From contig NZ_AP019632.1 of assembly GCF_007035645.1 (NCBI RefSeq), forward strand, positions 620,001-684,000: a stretch of DNA of 64,000 nt, in the 5' to 3' direction. Positions 20,786 to 31,624 of this stretch are shown here, piece after piece. Both the position numbers and the translations under genes were made by a program. Each line of letters begins with the position of its first letter. Within the stretch, counting starts at the first letter, position 1. This DNA comes from Enterobacter asburiae. GTDB lineage: Bacteria; Pseudomonadota; Gammaproteobacteria; Enterobacterales; Enterobacteriaceae. The notes under the pieces were generated by a model. That model was not told where the DNA came from, made no database searches, and worked only from the letters and a program-made list of their open reading frames with translations.

Positions 20786-21441
20786 GCGTCACCCAGGGTA
20801 TAGCCGATGCCGTGCACGGTGCGGATAAACTCGCTCCCAAGCTTGCGGCGCAAATGATGGACGTGAACCTCGATGGCGTTGCTGGAGACGTCGTCGTCCC
20901 AGGTATAGAGTTTTTCCTCGATCAGCTTTCGCGGCAGCACCCGACCGGTGTTACGCATTAACAGCTCCAGCAGCGCGAACTCTTTCGGCTTGAGCGTCAG
21001 CGGCTCACCGTCCAGCGTGGCGATGAGACGGCTCGGATCGAGCGTGACCTTCCCGTGACGCAGCTCGCTACGCGCCTGGCCGTGGCTGCGGCGGACCAGC
21101 GCTTCGAGGCGGGCACCCACTTCGATCAGCGCGAACGGCTTACAGAGATAATCATCCGCGCCAAGACGTAGCCCTTCGACGCGCTGGTTAAGCGCATCCC
21201 GCGCCGTCAGAATTAGTACCGGCTCGCTGCGCCCGCTCTCGCGCCACGCGCGCAGGATGTCCAGACCGTCAATTTCCGGCAGAGTCAGATCCAGCACCAC
21301 GGCATCGTAGGGTGCAGAGGACAGCGCGGCCTGGCCGGTTTTACCGTCGGTAAACCAGTCCACGCTAAAGCCCATTTTGCTCAACCCCGCCTTGATACCG
21401 TCGCCGATTAACCTGTCGTCTTCTACCAGTAAAATGCGCAT
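20782..21441 (-). CDS. qseB: Response regulator QseB (OmpR/PhoB family)
   Basis: A 219-residue regulator with a receiver domain (acidic pair in LVEDDR, phosphoacceptor Asp51 in VVLDLTLP, conserved Lys in LCKPF) and a C-terminal winged-helix DNA-binding domain with [15 protein letters not shown]. It is translationally coupled to qseC. It diverges from ygiW, which is a known QseB-linked gene in E. coli, across a 139-nt gap expected to hold QseB sites. Confidence 0.95.
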   Translation of the reverse strand: MRILLVEDDRLIGDGIKAGLSKMGFSVDWFTDGKTGQAALSSAPYDAVVLDLTLPEIDGLDILRAWRESGRSEPVLILTARDALNQRVEGLRLGADDYLCKPFALIEVGARLEALVRRSHGQARSELRHGKVTLDPSRLIATLDGEPLTLKPKEFALLELLMRNTGRVLPRKLIEEKLYTWDDDVSSNAIEVHVHHLRRKLGSEFIRTVHGIGYTLGDA

Positions 21442-21580
21442 GTTCCCTCCTTGATGTCGTCAGTAAACCCTCTGTAAGCGCCTGCTGTACAGCAATAATA
21501 AATAAATTTTTCCCTTAAGAAGTTGTTAAGGATTACCCTGTTAAATGGACTGCGAAACGACATTAAAGGGAGAGATGAAG

Positions 21581-21982
21581 ATGAAAAAATTCGCTGCAAT
21601 TGCTGCCATCATGATGATGACCACCGCGCCGGTCTTTGCTGCTCAGGGCGGTTTTACTGGCCCATCGGCCACACAGACCCAGACGCAAACTCAGCAGGGC
21701 GGTTTTGTCGATAACAACGCCAACCTCACCACCGCGGCAAACGTGAAAGACCTGAAGGACGATGCCTGGGTGAATCTGCGCGGGAACATCACCGAGCGCC
21801 TGTCCGATGACCGCTACACCTTCCGCGATGAGTCCGGCACGGTCGTAGTTGAGATTGACCACAAGCGCTGGAACGGCGTGACCGTCACTCCGCAGGATAA
21901 AGTTGAACTGCAGGGTAAAGTCGATAAAGACTGGAACGAGTTTGAAATCGACGTGAAGCAGGTTATTAAGCTGAACAAATAA
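21581..21982 (+). CDS. ygiW: Periplasmic OB-fold stress protein YgiW
   Basis: A BOF-family (bacterial OB-fold) periplasmic protein of 133 residues with a signal peptide ending near VFAA. E. coli YgiW is linked to peroxide, cadmium and acid resistance. The fold region spans DAWVNLRGNI to the C-terminal IDVKQVIKL, with the conserved IDHKRWNGVTVTP block. Of three clustered start codons, the ATG at 21581 has the best spacing from the GGGAGAG ribosome site and gives the MKKFAA start of the family. A Gln/Thr-rich stretch follows the mature N-terminus. Confidence 0.93.
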   Translation: MKKFAAIAAIMMMTTAPVFAAQGGFTGPSATQTQTQTQQGGFVDNNANLTTAANVKDLKDDAWVNLRGNITERLSDDRYTFRDESGTVVVEIDHKRWNGVTVTPQDKVELQGKVDKDWNEFEIDVKQVIKLNK

Positions 21983-21985
21983 CCC

Positions 21986-22016
21986 GAAATGGGCCGCTTA
22001 TGCGGCCCTTTTTCTT
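21986..22016 (+). terminator. Terminator after ygiW
   Basis: A GGGCCGC/GCGGCCC stem with a short TTAT loop is followed by a T-run. It separates ygiW from parC. Confidence 0.85.
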
Positions 22017-22100
22017 TGTGACTCAATTCATCAGATGAGGTAGTATCTGCGGCAATATTGCCTGAAACCCTTCGGTTTCTGAGTTGAGGAATCACACGTA

Positions 22101-24359
22101 ATGAGCGATATGGCAGAGCGCCTCGCGCTACATGAATTCACGGAAAACGCCTATCTGAACTACTCCATGTACGTCATCATGGACAGGGCGTTGCCGTTTA
22201 TCGGGGATGGCCTGAAGCCCGTTCAGCGCCGCATCGTCTATGCGATGTCCGAACTGGGGCTGAACGCCACCGCCAAGTTCAAGAAATCCGCCCGTACCGT
22301 CGGTGACGTACTGGGTAAATACCATCCGCACGGCGACAGCGCCTGTTATGAAGCGATGGTGCTGATGGCGCAGCCGTTCTCTTACCGCTATCCGCTGGTG
22401 GACGGGCAGGGGAACTGGGGTGCGCCGGACGATCCGAAATCCTTCGCGGCGATGCGTTATACCGAATCCCGTCTCTCTAAATATGCCGAAGTGCTGCTGG
22501 GCGAGCTGGGTCAGGGAACCGTTGACTGGGTGCCAAACTTCGACGGTACGATGCAGGAGCCGAAGATGCTGCCTGCGCGTCTGCCGAACATTCTGCTGAA
22601 CGGCACCACCGGTATCGCGGTCGGTATGGCGACGGACATTCCGCCGCATAACCTGCGTGAAGTGGCGAAAGCCGCCATTACCCTGATTGAGCAGCCGAAA
22701 GCGACGCTCGACGAGCTGCTGGATATCGTGCAGGGGCCAGATTTCCCGACCGAAGCCGAGATCATCACCTCGCGCGCGGAAATCCGCAAAATCTACCAGA
22801 ACGGTCGCGGCTCCGTGCGTATGCGCGCGGTGTGGAATAAAGAGGACGGCGCCGTGGTGATCACCGCGCTGCCGCATCAGGTTTCCGGTGCCAAAGTGCT
22901 GGAGCAGATCGCCTCCCAGATGCGCAATAAAAAGCTGCCGATGGTGGACGACCTGCGCGATGAATCGGATCACGAAAACCCGACCCGTCTGGTGATCGTG
23001 CCGCGCTCCAACCGCGTGGACATGGAACAGGTGATGAACCACCTGTTCGCCACCACCGATCTGGAAAAAAGCTACCGCATCAACCTGAACATGATTGGCC
23101 TCGACGGACGCCCGGCGGTGAAAAACCTGCTGGAGATCCTCACCGAATGGCTGACGTTCCGCCGCGATACGGTCCGCCGTCGTCTGAACCATCGTCTGGA
23201 GAAAGTGCTTAAGCGCCTGCATATCCTCGAAGGTTTGCTGGTGGCGTTCCTCAATATCGACGAAGTGATTGAGATCATCCGTACCGAGGACGAGCCGAAG
23301 CCGGCGCTGATGTCGCGCTTTGGCATCAGCGAAACCCAGGCCGAAGCGATCCTCGAACTGAAGCTGCGCCATCTCGCCAAACTGGAAGAGATGAAGATCC
23401 GCGGCGAGCAGAACGAGCTGGAAAAAGAGCGCGATCAGCTGCAGGCGATCCTCGCGTCCGAGCGCAAGATGAACACCCTGCTGAAGAAAGAGCTGCAGGC
23501 CGATGCAGACGCCTTCGGCGACGACCGTCGTTCTCCGCTGCACGAGCGCGAAGAAGCGAAGGCCATGAACGAGCACGACATGCAGCCGTCCGAGCCGGTG
23601 ACCATTGTTCTGTCGCAGAGCGGCTGGGTGCGTAGCGCCAAAGGCCACGATATCGACGCGCCGGGGCTGAGCTACAAAGCGGGCGACAGCTTCAAAGCGG
23701 CGGTGAAAGGCAAGAGCAACCAGCCGGTGGCGTTTATCGACTCCACCGGCCGCAGCTACGCCATCGACCCGATTACGCTGCCTTCCGCGCGCGGGCAGGG
23801 CGAGCCGCTCACCGGCAAGCTGACGCTGCCGCCGGGGGCGACGGTTGACCATATGCTGATGGAAGCCGATGACCAGAAGCTGCTGCTGGCGTCCGATGCG
23901 GGCTACGGCTTTATCTGTACCTTTAACGACCTGGTCTCCCGTAACCGTGCCGGTAAGGCGCTGATTAGCCTGCCGGACAACGCCCACGTAATGGCGCCGC
24001 TGGTGATTGAGAATGAAAGCGACATGCTGCTGGCGATCACTACCGCCGGACGTATGCTGATGTTCCCGGTCAGCGATCTGCCGGAGCTGTCGAAAGGCAA
24101 GGGCAACAAGATCATCAACATCCCGTCGGCGGAAGCCGCGAAAGGCGAAGATGGCCTGGCGCACCTCTTCCTCCTGCCGCCGCAGAGCACGCTGACCATT
24201 CACGTCGGCAAGCGTAAGATCAAGCTTCGTCCGGAAGAGCTGCAGAAAGTGGTGGGTGAGCGCGGTCGCCGCGGCTCGCTGATGCGCGGCCTGCAGCGCA
24301 TCGACCGCGTGGAGATTGACTCTCCTGCACGCAGCACCGCGGGTGACAGCGAAGAGTAA
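22101..24359 (+). CDS. parC: DNA topoisomerase IV subunit A
   Basis: ParC is the DNA breakage-reunion subunit of topoisomerase IV. The 752 residues equal E. coli ParC. The winged-helix region holds the catalytic Tyr in [10 protein letters not shown] (about 120), and the C-terminal half is the beta-pinwheel DNA-wrapping domain. At the quinolone-resistance positions the sequence reads Ser80 and Glu84 ([10 protein letters not shown]), the unmutated state. Translation starts at ATG after a TTGAGGAATC ribosome site. Confidence 0.97.
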   Translation: MSDMAERLALHEFTENAYLNYSMYVIMDRALPFIGDGLKPVQRRIVYAMSELGLNATAKFKKSARTVGDVLGKYHPHGDSACYEAMVLMAQPFSYRYPLVDGQGNWGAPDDPKSFAAMRYTESRLSKYAEVLLGELGQGTVDWVPNFDGTMQEPKMLPARLPNILLNGTTGIAVGMATDIPPHNLREVAKAAITLIEQPKATLDELLDIVQGPDFPTEAEIITSRAEIRKIYQNGRGSVRMRAVWNKEDGAVVITALPHQVSGAKVLEQIASQMRNKKLPMVDDLRDESDHENPTRLVIVPRSNRVDMEQVMNHLFATTDLEKSYRINLNMIGLDGRPAVKNLLEILTEWLTFRRDTVRRRLNHRLEKVLKRLHILEGLLVAFLNIDEVIEIIRTEDEPKPALMSRFGISETQAEAILELKLRHLAKLEEMKIRGEQNELEKERDQLQAILASERKMNTLLKKELQADADAFGDDRRSPLHEREEAKAMNEHDMQPSEPVTIVLSQSGWVRSAKGHDIDAPGLSYKAGDSFKAAVKGKSNQPVAFIDSTGRSYAIDPITLPSARGQGEPLTGKLTLPPGATVDHMLMEADDQKLLLASDAGYGFICTFNDLVSRNRAGKALISLPDNAHVMAPLVIENESDMLLAITTAGRMLMFPVSDLPELSKGKGNKIINIPSAEAAKGEDGLAHLFLLPPQSTLTIHVGKRKIKLRPEELQKVVGERGRRGSLMRGLQRIDRVEIDSPARSTAGDSEE

Positions 24360-24522
24360 TGTCGTGATATCCCCCTCTGCCCGGAGGGGGAGTTTCAATA
24401 AAATTTCCCGTAAAATCGTTGTTAATTCGTGCGTTGCGATTAACAATACGCGCTCGTAATAAAGTCCTTACCTGGCCACAGGTGAAGTATAATTGTCAGC
24501 TGTTGGGGCTTCAGAGGTCGCT

Positions 24523-25260
24523 ATGCTATATATTGTTCGTCTTATTCTTACCGTTATCTACTGCATTCTGGTCTGTATTTTCGGCTGCATCTATTGCCTG
24601 TTCAGTCCGCGTAATCCTAAGCATGTTGCCACCTTCGGCCATATGTTCGGTCGCCTTGCGCCGCTGTTTGGTCTGAAGGTTGAAAAACGTCTGCCTGAAG
24701 GGGCGGAGAATTTCGGTAACGCCATCTATATCGCCAACCATCAGAACAATTACGATATGGTGACCGCCGCAAATATCGTTTTGCCACCGACCGTGACGGT
24801 GGGGAAAAAAAGCCTGCTGTGGATCCCGTTTTTTGGCCAGCTGTACTGGCTGACCGGTAACCTGCTGATCGACCGTAATAACCGTGCGAAAGCGCACAGC
24901 ACCATTGCGGAAGTGGTCAATCATTTTAAAAAGCGCAGAATCTCAATCTGGATGTTCCCGGAAGGAACGCGAAGCCGCGGCCGCGGCCTGCTGCCGTTTA
25001 AAACCGGGGCGTTTCATGCCGCAATTGCGGCAGGTGTTCCAATTATTCCTGTGTGCGTTTCCAATACTTCGAATAAGATTAATCTTAACCGCCTGAATAA
25101 CGGGCTGGTGATTGTCGAAATGCTGCCACCCGTCGATACCAGCAAATACGGTAAAGACCAGGTGCGCGAGCTGGCAGCGCACTGCCGTGAGCTGATGGCT
25201 CAGCACATTGCGCAGCTCGACAAAGAAGTCGCAGAGAGAGAAGCCGCCGGTAAGATTTAA
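24523..25260 (+). CDS. plsC: 1-acyl-sn-glycerol-3-phosphate acyltransferase
   Basis: PlsC adds the second acyl chain to lysophosphatidic acid, making phosphatidic acid at the inner membrane. The 245-residue protein has an N-terminal membrane helix, the catalytic NHQNNYD motif (block I, about 72-78), GQLYWLTGNLLIDR, FPEGTRSRG (block III) and GVPIIPV (block IV). The start at 24523 follows an AGAGG ribosome site and gives the E. coli length. ftsP follows downstream as in E. coli. Confidence 0.96.
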   Translation: MLYIVRLILTVIYCILVCIFGCIYCLFSPRNPKHVATFGHMFGRLAPLFGLKVEKRLPEGAENFGNAIYIANHQNNYDMVTAANIVLPPTVTVGKKSLLWIPFFGQLYWLTGNLLIDRNNRAKAHSTIAEVVNHFKKRRISIWMFPEGTRSRGRGLLPFKTGAFHAAIAAGVPIIPVCVSNTSNKINLNRLNNGLVIVEMLPPVDTSKYGKDQVRELAAHCRELMAQHIAQLDKEVAEREAAGKI

Positions 25261-25318
25261 TCCGGCGTTGAAGGGAAAACGAATTCCCGCGTTGTTAGTC
25301 GTTTCAGATGGAGCTTAT

Positions 25319-26731
25319 ATGTCACTCAGTCGGCGTCAGTTTATTCAGGCTTCCGGGATCGCCCTTTGTGCGGGTGCGATGCCGCTGACAGCCAGCGCCG
25401 CCGGGCAGCAACAGCCGCTGCCCATTCCGCCATTAATTGAATCCCGTCGCGGTCAGCCGCTTTTCCTGACGCTGCAGCGTAGCCACTGGTCCTTTACCCA
25501 GGGGACGCGCGCGCCGGTCTGGGGCATTAACGGACGTTACCTTGGGCCGACCATACGCGTGTGGAATGGCGATGACGTAAAGCTCATCTACAGTAACCGT
25601 ACCCCTGAAAATGTCGCCATGACCATCAGCGGCTTACAGGTGCCTGGCCCGTTGATTGGCGGCGCGGCGCGAATGATGTCACCCAGCGCCGACTGGGCGC
25701 CCGTTCTGCCGATTCGCCAGAGCGCGGCCACCCTGTGGTATCACGCCAACACGCCTAACCGCACGGCGCAGCAGGTTTATAACGGCCTGGCCGGAATGTG
25801 GCTGGTGGAAGATGAGGTCAGCAAATCCCTGCCGATCCCGAACCACTACGGCGTGGATGATTTCCCGATTATCATCCAGGACAAGCGTCTGGATAATTTC
25901 GGTACGCCAGAATACAGCGAGCCGGGCAGCGGTGGCTTTGTCGGCGATACGCTGCTGGTCAACGGCGCGCAAAGCCCGTATGTGGAAGTTTCGCGCGGCT
26001 GGGTGCGCCTGCGTCTGCTCAACGCGTCTAACTCGCGCCGCTATCAGCTGCAAATGAGCGATGGCCGTCCGCTGCACGTGATCTCCGGCGACCAGGGCTT
26101 TTTACCGGCGCCGGTTTCCGTCAAACAGCTGGCGCTCTCGCCGGGCGAACGTCGCGAAGTTCTCATTGATATGACCAATGGGGATGAAGTGTCTGTCACC
26201 TGCGGTGAAGCGGCCAGCATTGTGGACCGCATTCGCGGGTTCTTTGAACCGTCGAGCATTCTTGTCTCTACCCTAGTGCTGACCCTGCGCCCGACCGGTC
26301 TGCTGCCGCTGGTGACCGATAGCCTGCCAATGCGTCTGCTGCCGCAGGAGATCATGAGCGGCTCGCCGGTGCGTAGCCGTGATATCAGCCTGGGCGACGA
26401 CCCGGGCATCAACGGCTCGCTGTGGGACGTCAACCGCATCGACATTACCGCGCAGCAGGGCACCTGGGAGCGCTGGACGGTCCGCTCGGATATGCCTCAG
26501 TCGTTCCATATTGAAGGGGTGGCATTCCTGATCCGCAACGTCAACGGTGCGATGCCGTTCCCGGAAGATCGCGGCTGGAAAGATACCGTCTGGGTTGACG
26601 GCCAGGTTGAACTGCTTGTCTATTACGGTCAGCCTTCGTGGCCGCACTTCCCGTTCCTGTTCCACAGCCAGACGCTGGAGATGATGGACAGGGGCTCCGT
26701 GGGGCAGATGCTGATCAACCCCGCACCTTAA
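25319..26731 (+). CDS. ftsP: Cell-division protein FtsP (SufI)
   Basis: A 470-residue periplasmic multicopper-oxidase-fold protein that stabilises the divisome under stress. It has a twin-arginine signal (SRRQFIQASG) followed by a hydrophobic core and ASA cleavage. Three cupredoxin domains follow. As in E. coli FtsP, the canonical copper ligands (HxH pairs) are absent, so it is a structural rather than an oxidase protein. The ATG at 25319 gives the E. coli length. Confidence 0.95.
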   Translation: MSLSRRQFIQASGIALCAGAMPLTASAAGQQQPLPIPPLIESRRGQPLFLTLQRSHWSFTQGTRAPVWGINGRYLGPTIRVWNGDDVKLIYSNRTPENVAMTISGLQVPGPLIGGAARMMSPSADWAPVLPIRQSAATLWYHANTPNRTAQQVYNGLAGMWLVEDEVSKSLPIPNHYGVDDFPIIIQDKRLDNFGTPEYSEPGSGGFVGDTLLVNGAQSPYVEVSRGWVRLRLLNASNSRRYQLQMSDGRPLHVISGDQGFLPAPVSVKQLALSPGERREVLIDMTNGDEVSVTCGEAASIVDRIRGFFEPSSILVSTLVLTLRPTGLLPLVTDSLPMRLLPQEIMSGSPVRSRDISLGDDPGINGSLWDVNRIDITAQQGTWERWTVRSDMPQSFHIEGVAFLIRNVNGAMPFPEDRGWKDTVWVDGQVELLVYYGQPSWPHFPFLFHSQTLEMMDRGSVGQMLINPAP

Positions 26732-26736
26732 CCCCA

Positions 26737-26763
26737 ACATTCCCGGTTCGCCGGGAATGTTTT
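26737..26763. terminator. Bidirectional terminator ftsP/trk
   Basis: A perfect 10-bp stem ACATTCCCGG/CCGGGAATGT with a TTCG tetraloop is followed by T residues. It lies between the convergent ftsP and TrkH-type genes. Confidence 0.85.
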
Positions 26764-28237
26764 ATGCCCGCCAGAAAAAGCGCGAGAACAGAATCAGCAC
26801 CGGGTAAATTTCCAGACGCCCCAGGATCATCGCCGCGCACATCAGCATTTTTGCCCCCTCGGTTAACGTGCCAAACGTCGACGCCGTCTCGCCAAACCCC
26901 AGCCCCATGTTGTTGATGCAGGCGGCAACCGTTGCGAATGCGGTAAACAGGTCGTAGCCCATCAGGTTGAGCGACCAGACAAAAAAGCCCGTGATCATCA
27001 CGTAGAGAAAAAAGAAGCTCCATACCGAGCGCAGGACGCGTTCATTCACCACGCTTTTGCCCACCTTAATGCTCAGCAGCGCTCTCGGATGCGCCAGCTG
27101 GTTCATCTCCTGAATACTCTGCTTGAACATAATGAGAAAACGCAGGGCTTTGATCCCGCCGCAGGTCGAGCCTACGCAGCCGCCAAAAAAGCTGGCGCTC
27201 AACAGCAGGAAGATAGTGTGTGCGGGCCATTGGGCATAGTCGGCTGTCGAAAGGCCGTTATCGGTCATCATCGAACTGGCAAGGAAGAAGGCGTGCACCA
27301 GGCTATCCGTGGCGTTGTACATCCCGGCATGCCAGACCTGCCAGGCGGTGATGACAATAATCACCGCGGCGGCGCTCAGAAAGAATTTAACCTCCGGGCT
27401 GCGGCGAATCGGTTTCAGGGTGCGTCTGACAATAGCGACGTACCAGAGGGTGAAGTTGAACGCGGAGAGCAGTGAAAACGCCCCGGCGACCAGCTCAATC
27501 GCGTGGCTGTCATAAAACCCAATGCTCTCGCTGCGGGTGGAGAACCCGCCCAACGACACGGTCGACAGCCCGTGACAGAGGGCGTCAAAAAATGACATTC
27601 CCGCCAGCCAGTAGGCCAGGGTGCAGGCTACGCCCAGCGCGAAGTAGGTTACCCACAGCGTGCGCGCGGTATCGGCAAGGCGGGGAGTCAAACGCTCCTC
27701 TTTGAACGGCCCCGGCATCTCTGACTGATAGAGCTTCATGCCGCCGATGCCCAGCAGCGGCAGGACCGCGACGGCCAGCACGATGACGCCTAACCCGCCA
27801 ATGAAATTCAGCTGAGCGCGGTAATAAAGGTATGACTTAGGCAGGGCGCTGACGTCCCCGATCACCGTTGCCCCGGTGGTGGTGATCCCGGAAACCCCTT
27901 CAAAGAGCGCGTCGGCAAAGGAGAGCTGTAGCCCGTCATCCATCCAGAGCGGCATGGCGCTAATGAATGAAAACAGCAGCCAGAACAGCACGATAATCAC
28001 AAACCCGTCGCGGGTGCGAAGCTGTATGCCGGCGTGACGTGTTGCCCGCCAGGTTAGCCCTCCGAGAGTAAAAAAGGTTAAAAAGGTGGTCAGGAAGGCA
28101 AAGTAGGTACGCTCTTTATTCAGCAGGGCGATCACCATCGGCGGCAGCATGGAAAGGCTGTACAGCAGAACCAGAAAACCGCAGAGGTGAAGGACAACCC
28201 GCAGCTGGGATACATGTAACGAATCGTTGGGCTTCAC
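26762..28237 (-). CDS. TrkG/TrkH-type potassium uptake protein
   Basis: The membrane subunit of a Trk-type K+ uptake system, 491 residues with four M1-P-M2 repeats. The pore-loop glycines that define the selectivity filter are visible: GITTTGATV, STVSLGGFST, MMTDNGLST and INNMGLGFGE. It needs the NAD-binding TrkA protein, encoded elsewhere. The chromosomal trkH locus of E. coli lies near fadBA, so this copy between ftsP and ygiQ is probably an extra, TrkG-like paralogue (inference). No trkA-like gene adjoins it. Confidence 0.9.
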   Translation of the reverse strand: MKPNDSLHVSQLRVVLHLCGFLVLLYSLSMLPPMVIALLNKERTYFAFLTTFLTFFTLGGLTWRATRHAGIQLRTRDGFVIIVLFWLLFSFISAMPLWMDDGLQLSFADALFEGVSGITTTGATVIGDVSALPKSYLYYRAQLNFIGGLGVIVLAVAVLPLLGIGGMKLYQSEMPGPFKEERLTPRLADTARTLWVTYFALGVACTLAYWLAGMSFFDALCHGLSTVSLGGFSTRSESIGFYDSHAIELVAGAFSLLSAFNFTLWYVAIVRRTLKPIRRSPEVKFFLSAAAVIIVITAWQVWHAGMYNATDSLVHAFFLASSMMTDNGLSTADYAQWPAHTIFLLLSASFFGGCVGSTCGGIKALRFLIMFKQSIQEMNQLAHPRALLSIKVGKSVVNERVLRSVWSFFFLYVMITGFFVWSLNLMGYDLFTAFATVAACINNMGLGFGETASTFGTLTEGAKMLMCAAMILGRLEIYPVLILFSRFFWRA

Positions 28238-28436
28238 GACAGAGCTCCGCGCAATAACACGTTCCGGGGCAACTCACCGGAAAATATAGTGAATATTATG
28301 ATTCAAAATTATCAGGGCGCCGTATTTTAACGACTTCCACGAATATCTGCCTGCTTCCTGCATCCTTTTCTTCAAATCTGGCGGATGAACAGCGTATAAT
28401 CCCGCTCCTTTTGTCTATTTTTTCTTCGGAAGCATT

Positions 28437-30608
28437 ATGAGCGCAATTTCCCTGATCCAGCCGGATCGTGACCTCTTCTCCTGGCCCCAGTACTGGGCGG
28501 CCTGCTTTGGACCGGCGCCATTCCTGCCGATGTCCAGGGAAGAGATGGACCAACTGGGCTGGGACAGCTGCGACATCATTCTGGTCACGGGCGATGCCTA
28601 CGTTGACCATCCGAGCTTCGGCATGGCCATCTGTGGCCGTATGCTTGAGGCGCAGGGCTTCCGCGTGGGGATCATCTCCCAGCCTGACTGGAACAGCAAA
28701 GACGACTTTATGCGTCTGGGTAAACCGAACCTGTTCTTCGGCGTCACCGCAGGCAACATGGACTCGATGATCAACCGCTATACCGCCGACCGCAAGCTGC
28801 GCCATGACGACGCCTACACGCCGGATAACGTGGCGGGTAAACGCCCCGACCGCGCCACCCTGGTCTATACCCAGCGCTGTAAAGAAGCCTGGAAAGACGT
28901 CCCGGTGATCCTGGGCGGCATCGAGGCGAGCCTGCGCCGCACCGCACACTACGACTACTGGTCAGATACCGTTCGCCGCTCGGTGCTGGTGGATTCCAAA
29001 GCCGATATGCTGATTTACGGTAACGGCGAGCGTCCGCTGGTGGAAGTGGCGCACCGTCTTTCGCAGGGTGAGCCGGTGAGCAGCATCCGCGACGTGCGCA
29101 ATACCGCCATTATGGTGAAAGAGGCGTTGCCGGGCTGGAGCGGGGTGGATTCCCGCATCATTGATATGCCGGGCAAAATCGACCCGATCCCGCATCCGTA
29201 CGGCGAAGATCTGCCGTGTGCCGATAACAAGCCGGTTGAGCCGAAAAAAGCGGAAGCGAAGGCTATCGTTGTGCAGCCGCCGCGTCCGAAACCGTGGGAA
29301 AAGACCTACGTGCTGCTGCCGTCCTACGAGAAGGTGAAAGCCGACAAGGTGCTCTACGCGCACGCGTCCCGTATTCTGCACCATGAAACCAACCCGGGCT
29401 GCGCCCGCGCGCTGATGCAGAAGCACGGCGAGCGCTTTATCTGGATCAACCCGCCGGCGATCCCGCTCTCCACCGAAGAGATGGACAGCGTCTTTGCGCT
29501 GCCGTACAAGCGCGTGCCGCACCCGGCGTACGGCAACGCCCGTATCCCGGCGTATGAGATGATCCGCTTCTCGATCAACATCATGCGCGGCTGCTTCGGC
29601 GGCTGTTCGTTCTGCTCCATTACCGAGCACGAAGGGCGCATTATCCAGAGCCGCTCTGAAGATTCGATCATCAATGAGATCGAAGCGATTCGCGACTCGG
29701 TGCCGGGCTTTACCGGCGTGATTTCCGACCTTGGCGGCCCAACCGCGAACATGTACATGCTGCGCTGCAAGTCGCCGCGCGCGGAGCAAACCTGCCGTCG
29801 CCTCTCCTGCGTCTATCCGAGCATTTGCGAGCATATGGACACCAACCATGAGCCGACGATCAACCTCTACCGCCGCGCGCGAGACCTGAAGGGCATCAAA
29901 AAGATCCTGATCGCGTCCGGGGTACGTTACGACATCGCCGTGGAAGATCCGCGCTACATCAAAGAGCTGGCGACGCACCACGTCGGCGGCTATCTGAAGA
30001 TTGCGCCGGAGCACACCGAGGAAGGCCCGCTGTCGAAAATGATGAAGCCGGGCATGGGCAGCTACGATCGCTTTAAAGAGCTGTTCGATACCTATTCGAA
30101 GCAGGCGGGTAAAGAGCAGTATCTGATCCCATACTTCATCTCCGCCCACCCGGGCACGCGCGATGAGGACATGGTGAACCTGGCGCTGTGGCTGAAGCAG
30201 CGTCGCTTCCGCCTGGATCAGGTGCAGAACTTCTATCCGTCACCGCTCGCTAACTCGACGACCATGTATTACACCGGCAAGAACCCGCTGAGTAAGATTG
30301 GTTATAAGAGTGAAGAGGTGGTGGTGCCGAAAGGGGATAAACAGCGCCGTCTGCATAAAGCGCTGCTGCGCTACCACGATCCGAAAAACTGGCCGCTGCT
30401 CCGTCAGGCGCTGGAAGAGATGGGTAAAAAACACCTGATCGGCTCGCGCCGCGACTGCCTGGTGCCGGCCCCGACGCTGGATGAGATGCGCGAAGCGCGT
30501 CGCCAGAACCGCAATACGCGCCCGGCGCTGACCAAGCACACGCCGATTGTGCATCAGCGTTCGAACGGTAATTCGAGTGTGAAGAAGCCCGTGAAGCGCA
30601 AAGCGTAA
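28437..30608 (+). CDS. ygiQ: Radical SAM protein YgiQ
   Basis: A 723-residue UPF0313 radical SAM protein with unknown reaction. The iron-sulfur motif is CFGGCSFC near residue 386. Before it lies a B12-binding-like N-terminal region ([15 protein letters not shown]); after it comes the core SAM barrel with [11 protein letters not shown], and a basic Arg/Lys-rich C-terminal tail. The protein is about 16 residues shorter than E. coli YgiQ, entirely in that tail. It ends at a strong terminator. Confidence 0.95.
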   Translation: MSAISLIQPDRDLFSWPQYWAACFGPAPFLPMSREEMDQLGWDSCDIILVTGDAYVDHPSFGMAICGRMLEAQGFRVGIISQPDWNSKDDFMRLGKPNLFFGVTAGNMDSMINRYTADRKLRHDDAYTPDNVAGKRPDRATLVYTQRCKEAWKDVPVILGGIEASLRRTAHYDYWSDTVRRSVLVDSKADMLIYGNGERPLVEVAHRLSQGEPVSSIRDVRNTAIMVKEALPGWSGVDSRIIDMPGKIDPIPHPYGEDLPCADNKPVEPKKAEAKAIVVQPPRPKPWEKTYVLLPSYEKVKADKVLYAHASRILHHETNPGCARALMQKHGERFIWINPPAIPLSTEEMDSVFALPYKRVPHPAYGNARIPAYEMIRFSINIMRGCFGGCSFCSITEHEGRIIQSRSEDSIINEIEAIRDSVPGFTGVISDLGGPTANMYMLRCKSPRAEQTCRRLSCVYPSICEHMDTNHEPTINLYRRARDLKGIKKILIASGVRYDIAVEDPRYIKELATHHVGGYLKIAPEHTEEGPLSKMMKPGMGSYDRFKELFDTYSKQAGKEQYLIPYFISAHPGTRDEDMVNLALWLKQRRFRLDQVQNFYPSPLANSTTMYYTGKNPLSKIGYKSEEVVVPKGDKQRRLHKALLRYHDPKNWPLLRQALEEMGKKHLIGSRRDCLVPAPTLDEMREARRQNRNTRPALTKHTPIVHQRSNGNSSVKKPVKRKA

Positions 30609-30610
30609 AT

Positions 30611-30638
30611 AAAAAACCCCGGCGAGCCGGGGTTTTTA
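30611..30638 (+). terminator. Terminator after ygiQ
   Basis: A CCCCGGC/GCCGGGG stem flanked by six A and five T residues; it can work in both directions. Confidence 0.9.
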
Positions 30639-30639
30639 T

Positions 30640-30686
30640 GTCGACACGTAGGCCGGGTAAGGCGAAGCCGCCACCCGGCTTTTTTA
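30640..30686. repeat. REP-type palindrome
   Basis: The sequence CGTAGGCCGGGTAAGGCGAA with its complementary GCCGCCACCCGGC arm is a classic REP unit. It lies between the convergent ygiQ and dkgA genes. Confidence 0.8.
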
Positions 30687-30691
30687 CGCGA

Positions 30692-31519
30692 CTACCCGCC
30701 AAACTGGTCCGGGTCCGGGCCTAAACGTTTACCCTTATCCAGCTTCGCAATCTCACCCAGCTCGTCTTTGTCCAGACGGAAATCCCAGACGTCGAAGTTC
30801 TCGGCGATGCGCGATGGCGTGACCGATTTCGGGATGACCACCAGGCCGTTGTCCAGATGCCAGCGAATGACGATTTGCGCCGGGGTTTTACCGTATTTAT
30901 CCGCCAGCTCACGGATGATCTTTTGATCAAACACCCCTTCGCCGCCCTGCGCCAGCGGGCTCCAGGACTCGGTCTGGATTTTATGCGTAGCGTTCCAGGC
31001 GTGTAGCTGGCGCTGCTGCATCAGCGGGTGCAGCTCGATCTGGTTAATCACTGGCGCAACTCCCGTCTCGTCAATCAGCCGCTGCAGGTGATGAACCTGG
31101 AAATTACAGACGCCGATGCTTTTCACCAGCCCCTCTTTCTGCAGTTCAATCATCCCTTTCCAGGCATTAACGTAGTGATCGATAGCCGGAACCGGCCAGT
31201 GCATCAGCCAGAGATCGACGAAATCGAGCTGGAGTTTCTCCAGGCTCTCCTCCAGCGCTTCGCGGGGGCGTTTTTGATCGTCGTTCCACAGTTTCGTGGT
31301 GATGAATAACTCATCGCGGGGGACGCCGGCGCTGGCAAGTGCCTTACCCACGCCGTCCTCGTTTTTGTATGCGGCGGCGGTATCAATGGACCGATAGCCG
31401 ACTTCCAGGGCTTTATGAATGGCGGAGACGACCTCGTCGTTACCGGCTTTCCATACACCTAGCCCCAGCTGGGGCATCACGTTGCCGTCCTGCAGCTTGA
31501 TTACGGTTTGGTTTGCCAT
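30692..31519 (-). CDS. dkgA: 2,5-diketo-D-gluconate / methylglyoxal reductase A
   Basis: A NADPH-dependent aldo-keto reductase of 275 residues, equal to E. coli DkgA (YqhE). It reduces 2,5-diketo-gluconate, methylglyoxal and furfural-type aldehydes. The AKR tetrad is present: Asp and Tyr in DTAAAYKNE, Lys in TTKLWN and His in LMHWPV; the coenzyme motif IPKSVTPSRI lies near the C-terminus. The chosen ATG has an AGGAGG ribosome site; the upstream in-frame extension lacks one. It follows yqhD and is presumably activated by YqhC. Confidence 0.95.
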   Translation of the reverse strand: MANQTVIKLQDGNVMPQLGLGVWKAGNDEVVSAIHKALEVGYRSIDTAAAYKNEDGVGKALASAGVPRDELFITTKLWNDDQKRPREALEESLEKLQLDFVDLWLMHWPVPAIDHYVNAWKGMIELQKEGLVKSIGVCNFQVHHLQRLIDETGVAPVINQIELHPLMQQRQLHAWNATHKIQTESWSPLAQGGEGVFDQKIIRELADKYGKTPAQIVIRWHLDNGLVVIPKSVTPSRIAENFDVWDFRLDKDELGEIAKLDKGKRLGPDPDQFGG

Positions 31520-31624
31520 TTTTCCTCCTTCAGGTGCGCATCGCCGGAGGGTTCCTCCGGCGATGGGTTGTGCATTAAGTCTGGACGAAATGTCAAAAAA
31601 CGAAAGTCGGGAGGGCAAAAACGC

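Noticed and set aside
22128..24446. A 772-codon open frame antisense to parC
   Set aside because: It mirrors parC codon periodicity, is His/Arg/Gln-rich with no motif, and parC is certain on the other strand.
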